The position numbers and the translations under genes are program-made. A stretch of 6,977 bases of DNA from Flavobacteriaceae bacterium UBA2765 (GTDB lineage Bacteria; Bacteroidota; Bacteroidia; Flavobacteriales; Flavobacteriaceae): assembly GCA_002352665.1 (NCBI GenBank), contig DEIV01000030.1, positions 20,539 through 27,515 of the forward strand, written 5' to 3'. This document shows positions 1 through 4,236 of this stretch, in pieces (positions within the stretch are counted from its first letter, which is position 1; the number at the start of each line of letters is the position of its first letter). The notes beneath the pieces are model-generated. The model ran no database searches, had not been told where the DNA came from, and saw nothing but the letters and a program-made list of their open reading frames with translations.

Positions 1-164
1 TAAAGGATAATTATAGATTGGCTCTGACCTTAAATTTAATTGAAGGTTATGATAATGAAGAGATTGCAGAAATAATGCATATCAGTTATCAAAATACTAG
101 AACTACAATTTCTAGAGCAAAAAATAAATTACGACAATTATTAGTAGCGAATTATGAAGGATAA
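1..164 (+). CDS. ECF RNA polymerase sigma factor, C-terminal end (partial)
   Basis: The reading frame is open from base 3 to the TAA at 162-164, and the 5' end lies outside the window. The 53 visible residues form a typical sigma-70 region 4, the helix-turn-helix that contacts the -35 element. They run from a hydrophobic helix (RLALTLNLIEGYDNEEIAEI) through a turn to a recognition helix with NTRTTISRAKNKLRQLL. The spacing and the SRAKNKLR ending are characteristic of extracytoplasmic-function sigma factors, which direct RNA polymerase to a small regulon and are usually held inactive by a membrane anti-sigma factor. The gene overlaps the next one by 11 nt, so the two are probably translationally coupled. 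The next gene fits the cognate anti-sigma position. Only the last quarter of the protein is visible, so the ECF subgroup cannot be named. Confidence 0.9.
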   Translation, partial: KDNYRLALTLNLIEGYDNEEIAEIMHISYQNTRTTISRAKNKLRQLLVANYEG

Positions 165-699
165 ATTAGAAGATAAGTTTAAAGCATTAGCAGGTCAATT
201 TGATACTGAGGAGCCTAAATTAGGTCATTTTAATAGATTTGAAGTTAAGTTGGCCAGACAGCCTGTTAAAAAGAAAACATGGAATCCTAATACATGGAAA
301 TGGCTAGCTATTGCAGCTTCAATTGCCTTATTGATTAGTGTCAGCATTGGAAATTATCCGACAAAACAAGGATTAGAATTGGCTGATGTTTCCCCTAAAA
401 TGGAAGAAACTCAAAACTTTTTTGTGTCTACCATTCAAAATGAAGTAAAACAAATCAATTTAAAGCGTAATGATAATAATAAAAAAGTTATAGATGACGC
501 TATGATACAACTTAAAAAATTGGAAATTAATTATGAACTTCTAACCGTTGAACTTGAAGCAACTAATAAAGATAATCGTATAATTTATGCCATGATCTCC
601 AATTTTCAACAACGTATAGAAGTGCTAAAATATTTATTAGTACAATTAGATGAAATAGAACAATTAAAAAACGCTCAAAATGAAAAAACAATTACGTAA
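154..699 (+). CDS. Probable membrane anti-sigma factor (single TM, periplasmic coiled coil)
   Basis: This is a 181-residue protein with no recognised catalytic motif. Residues 1-45 are charged and cytoplasmic (a GHFNRFEVKL segment at 24-33 would be the sigma-binding part). Residues 48-66 are one clear transmembrane helix (WKWLAIAASIALLISVSIG). Residues 80-175 are a long, Lys/Glu/Asn-rich, probably helical or coiled-coil region predicted to be periplasmic. The ATG at 154 lies inside the end of the sigma-factor gene (11-nt overlap), and the stop lies 20 nt inside the next gene, so three genes form a tight operon. The sigma-adjacent position and the single-TM topology are the basis for calling it an anti-sigma factor. 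No zinc-finger (HxxxCxxC) motif is seen, so it is not a ZAS-type factor. The role is inferred; the topology is directly visible. Confidence 0.7.
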   Translation: MKDKLEDKFKALAGQFDTEEPKLGHFNRFEVKLARQPVKKKTWNPNTWKWLAIAASIALLISVSIGNYPTKQGLELADVSPKMEETQNFFVSTIQNEVKQINLKRNDNNKKVIDDAMIQLKKLEINYELLTVELEATNKDNRIIYAMISNFQQRIEVLKYLLVQLDEIEQLKNAQNEKTIT

Positions 700-1765
700 C
701 ACAGTATTATTTTTAATGTGTATTCCATTAGCAGTTCATGCTTATGAAGATGTTAAATTAAAACATGAAAAGTCAAAATCTATTAAAAAAGAATTTACGG
801 TTAATGCTGATGCCCTATTAAAAATAAATAATAGATATGGAAATGTAGATGTAATCTCTTGGAATGGGAATAAAGTGCTAATTGAAGTGAAAATTACAGT
901 TTCGGGTAATAATGAAGACAAGGTTATTAAAAGGCTTGGTATGATTGACGTTTCATTTGAAGCTCGTGACAATATGGTTTCTGCAAAAACCATTATTGAA
1001 AAAAAATCATCTTCATGGTCATGGTCTTGGGGCAATAATAGCAATGTACATTATCAAATTGATTATAAAATAAAAGTACCAATTACCAATCGGGTTGATC
1101 TAAATAATGACTACGGAAATATAACATTAAATGAATTAGAAGGTGATGCTTCCATAAATTGCGATTATGGTAAAATTATTATAGGTGATCTACTTAGTCA
1201 TAATAATAAAATTAACATAGACTATACGAATGACTCATCAATAAGTTTAATGAATGGTGGTTCAATAAATGCAGATTATTCGAAATTTACTGTTGAAAAT
1301 GCTGGGAATATCAGTTTAAACGCAGATTATACTACTACTGTCTTTGAAAATATTAAAACACTTAACTTTAATTGTGATTATGGAAGCCTTAAAATTATAA
1401 AGGGAACTACTGTTAAAGGAGATGGTAGCTATTTAACTACTAAAGTAGGAACTATTACTGAAAATTTTATTATAAAATCAGGTTATGGCTCTATTAAAAT
1501 TGAAAATTTATCTGATGGTTTTAAAGAACTGGCTATCAATAGTAATTATACAGGTATAAAAATTGGAGTACCTAAAAATGATGGTTTTAACTTTGAACTG
1601 AAGTTAAGTTATGGTAGTTTTAAACGAGGTGATGATAATAATTATGAATTGACCAAACAAATTGTAAAATCTACTTCTAAATATTATGAAGGGTATCTCA
1701 CAAAACAAAATAACAATTCTACGATTAAAATAGATTCACGCTACGGATCAGTAAGTTTTTATTGA
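680..1765 (+). CDS. Secreted beta-repeat protein, DUF4097-like, in the sigma/anti-sigma operon
   Basis: This 361-residue protein has a signal peptide at 1-21 (hydrophobic core, VHA before Y22). The mature protein is largely a repeat of about 17-21 residues with the pattern [IL]NxDYGxIxI. Repeat tyrosines lie near residues 53, 145, 163, 182, 200, 217, 234, 269, 290, 311 and 355, and the last repeat ends at the C-terminus (SRYGSVSFY). Such repeats fit the DUF4097/adhesin-like beta-strand families, which form right-handed beta-helix-like stacks. A low-complexity SSWSWSWGNN stretch (111-120) interrupts the fold between repeats 1 and 2. The start codon overlaps the anti-sigma gene by 20 nt, so it is co-translated with the regulator. 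That suggests a role in envelope sensing or as the regulon's effector. No enzyme motif or sortase/T9SS tail is seen, so a periplasmic or outer-membrane-associated location is likely. The function is unknown. Confidence 0.75.
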   Translation: MKKQLRNTVLFLMCIPLAVHAYEDVKLKHEKSKSIKKEFTVNADALLKINNRYGNVDVISWNGNKVLIEVKITVSGNNEDKVIKRLGMIDVSFEARDNMVSAKTIIEKKSSSWSWSWGNNSNVHYQIDYKIKVPITNRVDLNNDYGNITLNELEGDASINCDYGKIIIGDLLSHNNKINIDYTNDSSISLMNGGSINADYSKFTVENAGNISLNADYTTTVFENIKTLNFNCDYGSLKIIKGTTVKGDGSYLTTKVGTITENFIIKSGYGSIKIENLSDGFKELAINSNYTGIKIGVPKNDGFNFELKLSYGSFKRGDDNNYELTKQIVKSTSKYYEGYLTKQNNNSTIKIDSRYGSVSFY

Positions 1766-1847
1766 ATTCATTTTCGATTAAAAACCTAAAGTCAATAGGA
1801 GTTCATTAATAAACGTATCAGAAATTATAAACATAAAACAAAATCTA

Positions 1848-2561
1848 ATGAAAAAAATTATCATCTTATTAGTAGTATTTGCTTTTGGTTTTCAGGCAAA
1901 TGCACAATGGAAAAAAATAAAAGGAAATGGCAATGTAATCAATAGCTCTAGAACAGTTTCATCATATGATAAAATTGGAGTATCGGGTTCATTTGATGTT
2001 AAATTAATTTCAGGAAAGGAAGGTAAACTGACCATTGAAGCAGAAGAAAATTTAATAGAATATTTATTAACTGAAGTCAAAGAAGGTCATTTAAAGATCA
2101 AGTGGAAAAAGGGAATAAATATTAAAACTTCAAAAAAAATACTAATTACAGTTCCGTTTGAAACTATTGAAGAAGTAGCCTTATCAGGTTCAGGTGATAT
2201 ATTTTCTGACGATTTGATCGACGCTAATAGTTTTAAGGTAGTTTTATCCGGTGCAGGAGATTTTAATTTAAAGTTAAAAGTAAATACATTAAAATCTGCA
2301 ATTTCTGGTTCAGGAGATATAAATTTAAGCGGTTCATCGGCTGATTTTGAATGTAGAATTTCAGGTTCAGGTGATGTCAAAGCATATGATTTAGTTTCAG
2401 CAACAGCAGATATTCATATTGCAGGTTCGGGTGGAGTAGAGGTTGATGTCACAGAGAATTTAAAGGTACGTATTTCCGGTTCTGGTAATGTAAAGTATAA
2501 GAGCAATCCTAAAAAACAAGATGTAAAAATAAGTGGCTCTGGCAGTGTAAGATCATTGTAA
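1848..2561 (+). CDS. Secreted head-GIN domain protein (DUF2807)
   Basis: This 237-residue protein has a signal peptide at 1-19 (MKKIIILLVVFAFGFQANA, cut before Q20). The mature start GNGNVINSSRTVSSYDKIGVSGSFDV is split into two recognisable parts: the GNG turn at 26-28 and the YDKIGVSGSFDV entry to the GIN domain at 40-51. Seven SGSGD-type turns follow at residues 113, 134, 153, 172, 192, 210 and 229, each 18-21 residues apart, as expected for a parallel beta-helix. The family (DUF2807, putative auto-transporter adhesin head GIN) is common in Bacteroidota, but its biochemical role is not established. The gene lies 82 nt after the DUF4097-like gene on the same strand, with no obvious promoter between, so it is probably part of the same sigma-factor regulon. 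A strong terminator palindrome lies 48 nt after its stop. A decayed partial copy lies at 3310-3621. Confidence 0.85.
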   Translation: MKKIIILLVVFAFGFQANAQWKKIKGNGNVINSSRTVSSYDKIGVSGSFDVKLISGKEGKLTIEAEENLIEYLLTEVKEGHLKIKWKKGINIKTSKKILITVPFETIEEVALSGSGDIFSDDLIDANSFKVVLSGAGDFNLKLKVNTLKSAISGSGDINLSGSSADFECRISGSGDVKAYDLVSATADIHIAGSGGVEVDVTENLKVRISGSGNVKYKSNPKKQDVKISGSGSVRSL

Positions 2562-2608
2562 GTAATTTTTAACTTCTGTATATAATTAGTGTTTATATAT
2601 GTGAAAAT

Positions 2609-2644
2609 AAAAAAGGGATAAACCAATTGGTTTATCCCTTTTTT
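2609..2644. terminator. Perfect palindromic bidirectional terminator, copy 1
   Basis: This is an uninterrupted inverted repeat with 18-nt arms (left arm AAAAAAGGGATAAACCAA) centred between 2626 and 2627. The core stem pairs GGGATAAACC with GGTTTATCCC. A T-run follows on the + strand and an A-run precedes it, so the minus strand also reads into a U-tract. It sits between the end of the GIN gene (+) and the end of the 36-codon ORF (-). This is the expected place for a shared terminator of convergent transcripts. Confidence 0.85.
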
Positions 2645-2673
2645 TGTAAGAAGATTTGTTAGTGTTGAATGTT

Positions 2674-2784
2674 TTAGTGGCTATAACCTCTATGTTCTGT
2701 CCAAATTATTCTTTTGCTATTTCTATAGTTTGAAAATATTGAATATCTTCTTGATTCTGATGGTGTTTTGGTAAAAGTTTTCAT
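2674..2784 (-). CDS. Putative 36-residue cationic small protein, copy 1
   Basis: ATG at 2784-2782 and TAA at 2676-2674 on the minus strand. The peptide begins MKTFTKTPSESRRYSIFSNY and ends RNSKRIIWTEHRGYSH. It is rich in Arg, Lys, Ser and Tyr and has no signal peptide or membrane segment. Its residues 25-35 share the pattern RxIWxxxRxYS with the C-terminus of the 27-codon ORF just upstream. The second copy (3721-3831) is intact and differs at two bases: T5I and a silent change at S23. It ends 29 nt before the palindromic terminator. I do not recognise the family. Coding status rests on the shared motif, the intact duplicate and the terminator placement; a structured RNA in the same stretch is the main alternative. 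Confidence 0.5.
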   Translation of the reverse strand: MKTFTKTPSESRRYSIFSNYRNSKRIIWTEHRGYSH

Positions 2785-2823
2785 AATTATAAGTTTAAAA
2801 GTGATAGGTTTAGTTTGTTTAGT

Positions 2824-2907
2824 CTAACTGTAACGTCTTCTAGTGTTCCAGATACATCTATTTGAATGTCCTAATGTTAATTTTACTTCATTTTTTGTTG
2901 TTCTCAT
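2824..2907 (-). CDS. Putative 27-residue cationic small protein, copy 1
   Basis: ATG at 2907-2905 and TAG at 2826-2824 on the minus strand, 39 nt upstream of the 36-codon ORF, so both could share one transcript. The N-terminal part reads MRTTKNEVKLTLGHSN and the end is RCIWNTRRRYS, with R17, I19, W20, R24, Y26 and S27 matching the RxIWxxxRxYS end of its neighbour. It has one cysteine (C18), no signal peptide and a strong positive charge at the C-terminus. The second copy (3871-3954) is intact with T4I and L12I changes. No known family is recognised. It could be a small regulatory or precursor peptide, or a chance ORF within a conserved RNA. Confidence 0.48.
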   Translation of the reverse strand: MRTTKNEVKLTLGHSNRCIWNTRRRYS

Positions 2908-2964
2908 GATAGTTATATTTAATTGATTTATACTTAATAGACGAGGATATTTATATTTTGTTAC

Positions 2965-2987
2965 AGTACTATGTAATAAATAGTACT
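2965..2987. promoter_or_regulatory. Paired AGTACT palindromes upstream of the small-ORF pair, copy 1
   Basis: AGTACTAT (2965-2972) is repeated in inverted orientation as ATAGTACT (2980-2987) around a 7-nt spacer. The right half extends to a self-palindromic ATAGTACTAT (2980-2989). It lies 58 nt upstream of the minus-strand ATG at 2907, where a promoter operator would be, and it is unchanged in the second copy. No canonical TAnnTTTG -7 element was found beside it, so the promoter type is unknown. It could bind a dimeric regulator or form a hairpin. Confidence 0.4.
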
Positions 2988-2995
2988 ATTTTAAG

Positions 2996-3143
2996 GAAAC
3001 ATTAACATACATAAAAGATAACTAACTGATAGATAAGATAGTAGTAGAAATAGAAAATATAAGAATTATTCTTGAAAGTACTAAATACCTAAGAATATAA
3101 TTCTATTAGATAGAAAATTTAATATGTAAAACATTGCAAGGCG
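2996..3143. other. Diverged intergenic segment of unit 1, no gene seen
   Basis: This AT-rich stretch lies between the conserved small-ORF segment and the GlmU-gene remnant. It aligns only in patches with 4043-4189 (for example ACTAAATACCTAAGA against AATAAATACTTAAAA). I see no convincing ORF, hairpin or promoter in it. Its divergence makes a useful neutral comparison for the conserved segment beside it. Confidence 0.6.
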
Positions 3144-3309
3144 AAATTGTTTTACATTTTTTAAAGGGTTTAATAAGAGCCATGTCTTAAATTTCAAAAA
3201 CATGTGGTAAAAATTTGATCTTCTTGATTAATGTATTCAATATGTTTTCTTTTGATGACGATAGTTGCAAATCAAATCATTTACTTTATTCATTTTATAG
3301 ATGGTAAAA
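3144..3309 (-). pseudogene. Degraded duplicate of the 3' end of the GlmU-family gene
   Basis: From about 3189 this segment resembles 4258-4375, the last 46 or so codons of the minus-strand GlmU-family gene. Shared landmarks are AATTTCAAAAACATGT, TTCTTCTTGATT and GTATTCAATATGTTTTCTTTT. Its reading frame is broken by a 4-nt insertion near 3275 and lacks the stop-codon region, apparently lost between short AATTTC repeats. Further left, AAATTGTTTTAC at 3144 matches sequence downstream of the real gene (4192-4203). It has no start codon and is not expected to be expressed. It marks the end of duplication unit 1. Confidence 0.75.
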
Positions 3310-3621
3310 TTTGCTTTTGATTTTTAGGCTAAGGCATAATGAAAGAAAGGAATAAACATTAGAACTTCAAAAAAAATACTAATTACAATTCTGTTCGAGA
3401 CTATAGAAGAAGTAGCATTATCAGGTTCAGGTGATGTCAAAGCATTTGAGTTAGTTTCTGCAACTACAGATATCCATATGGAGGGTTCGGGTGGAGTAGA
3501 GGTTGATGTCACAGAGAATTTAAAAGTCCGTATTTCCGGTTCTGGTAATGTAAAGTATAAGAGCAATCCTCAATAACAAGATGTAAAAATAAGTGGCTCA
3601 GGCAGTCTAAGGTCATTGTAA
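3310..3621 (+). pseudogene. Decayed, internally deleted copy of the head-GIN gene
   Basis: Read in the frame of the intact GIN gene, this segment starts at the equivalent of codon 11 (F-A-F-D-F-stop-A-K-A-stop). It then follows the parent to the same final TAA at 3619-3621. Two internal deletions are visible. Parent residues 21 to 85 are missing between two TGGAAAAA sequences (parent 1908 and 2103). Residues 113 to 171 are missing between two copies of TCAGGTTCAGGTGAT (parent 2184 and 2361), which removes three SGSGD repeats. Both deletions are multiples of three (195 and 177 bp). In-frame stops occur at 3325, 3337, 3340 and 3574. There is no start codon or signal peptide. The last 203 bases (from 3421) differ from the parent at 16 sites, about 92% identity. 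Confidence 0.85.
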
Positions 3622-3657
3622 GTAATTTTTAACCCACAAAACAAAGTATATTTAAGT

Positions 3658-3691
3658 AAAAAGGGATAAACCAATTGGTTTATCCCTTTTT
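3658..3691. terminator. Perfect palindromic bidirectional terminator, copy 2
   Basis: This is the duplicate of the 2609-2644 palindrome, with 17-nt perfect arms (AAAAAGGGATAAACCAA and its complement) centred between 3674 and 3675. T-runs are present on both strands. The 36 nt before it, after the pseudogene stop, have diverged from copy 1, yet the hairpin is intact. It now has no functional gene to serve on the + strand, only the minus-strand small ORFs of unit 2. Confidence 0.75.
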
Positions 3692-3720
3692 TGTAAGAAG
3701 ATTTGTTAGTGTTGAATGTT

Positions 3721-3831
3721 TTAGTGGCTATAACCTCTATGTTCTGTCCAAATTATTCTTTTACTATTTCTATAGTTTGAAAATATTGAATATCTTCTTG
3801 ATTCTGATGGTGTTTTGATAAAAGTTTTCAT
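3721..3831 (-). CDS. Putative 36-residue cationic small protein, copy 2
   Basis: ATG at 3831-3829 and TAA at 3723-3721. It is the intact duplicate of the ORF at 2674-2784, with T5 changed to I and a silent AGC/AGT change at S23. It keeps the RIIWTEHRGYSH ending. It also keeps the same distance to the terminator palindrome and to the 27-codon ORF upstream. The adjacent + strand GIN copy has decayed with several stops, but this ORF has not. See copy 1 for the shared motif and the alternative explanations. Confidence 0.48.
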   Translation of the reverse strand: MKTFIKTPSESRRYSIFSNYRNSKRIIWTEHRGYSH

Positions 3832-3870
3832 AATTATAAGTTTAAAAGTGATAGGTTTAGTTTGTTTAGT

Positions 3871-3954
3871 CTAACTGTAACGTCTTCTAGTGTTCCAGAT
3901 ACATCTATTTGAATGTCCTATTGTTAATTTTACTTCATTTTTTATTGTTCTCAT
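3871..3954 (-). CDS. Putative 27-residue cationic small protein, copy 2
   Basis: ATG at 3954-3952 and TAG at 3873-3871. It is the duplicate of the ORF at 2824-2907, with T4I and L12I substitutions and an unchanged C-terminal half (GHSNRCIWNTRRRYS). Both changes are conservative or lie in the N-terminal part, so the shared RxIWxxxRxYS motif is untouched. The product family is not recognised. Confidence 0.46.
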   Translation of the reverse strand: MRTIKNEVKLTIGHSNRCIWNTRRRYS

Positions 3955-4011
3955 GATAGTTATATTTAATTGATTTATACTTAATAGACGAGGATATTCA
4001 TATATTGTTAC

Positions 4012-4034
4012 AGTACTATGTAATAAATAGTACT
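4012..4034. promoter_or_regulatory. Paired AGTACT palindromes, copy 2
   Basis: AGTACTAT (4012-4019), a 7-nt spacer and ATAGTACT (4027-4034) are identical to copy 1 and sit at the same 58-nt distance upstream of the minus-strand ATG at 3954. High identity between the two units stops about 8 nt beyond this element, at 4042. It therefore marks the outer edge of the conserved segment, as an operator or promoter boundary would. Confidence 0.4.
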
Positions 4035-4042
4035 ATTTTAAG

Positions 4043-4236
4043 AAAATATTAACACAAAATTTAGATAAATAACTGTTATACAAGTGAATGAAGTAATACA
4101 AAAAAATATTATAATTATTAAAAAGGGAATAAATACTTAAAATAAAGATGCTATTAAATAGAAAAGTACCGATTTAATTCATGGTAACAGTAAATTGTTT
4201 TACTTGCTTTTAAGACATATAATGGAGTGTCATATC
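4043..4236. other. Diverged intergenic segment of unit 2, downstream of the GlmU-family gene
   Basis: This AT-rich segment holds no convincing ORF. The only structure noticed is a 6-bp stem, 4-nt loop inverted repeat (AGTAAA TTGT TTTACT, 4189-4204) about 33 nt past the GlmU-family stop. It lacks a U-tract on the minus strand, so it is at best a weak terminator. Confidence 0.5.

Larger units (their letters stand above)
1878..3309. repeat. Tandem duplication, unit 1
   Basis: Unit 1 starts at codon 11 of the intact GIN gene (TTTGCTTTTG at 1878), runs through the terminator and small-ORF region, and ends in a degraded copy of the 3' end of the GlmU-family gene. At 3309/3310 the sequence switches directly from GlmU-like (GTAAAA, matching 4370-4375) to GIN-like (TTTGCTTTTG, matching 1878). 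GTA is present at both ancestral breakpoints, a possible microhomology. No transposase or terminal inverted repeats are visible, so a simple tandem duplication is the best reading. Confidence 0.8.

Noticed and set aside
742..1044. 100-codon minus-strand ORF inside the DUF4097-like gene
   Set aside because: It lies fully opposite a strongly supported secreted repeat protein and has no recognisable features of its own.
1892..2626. Minus-strand ORFs opposite the GIN gene (1892-2080, 2087-2380, 2414-2626) rich in PEP motifs
   Set aside because: The recurring PEPE/PEPD pattern is the complement of the SGSGD-coding repeats, not an independent protein.
3324..3566. 80-codon minus-strand ORF opposite the GIN pseudogene
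   Set aside because: It is the mirror of decayed SGSGD-coding sequence, with the same PEPE pattern as the shadows of the intact gene.
4189..4204. AGTAAA-TTGT-TTTACT hairpin as the terminator of the GlmU-family gene
   Set aside because: The stem is only 6 bp, AT-rich, and lacks a following U-tract on the minus strand.
2562..4236. Insertion sequence or CRISPR array as the cause of the repeated region
   Set aside because: No transposase, terminal inverted repeats, target-site duplications or short regularly spaced repeats are present. Two long units joined at a single GlmU/GIN junction are explained by tandem duplication.
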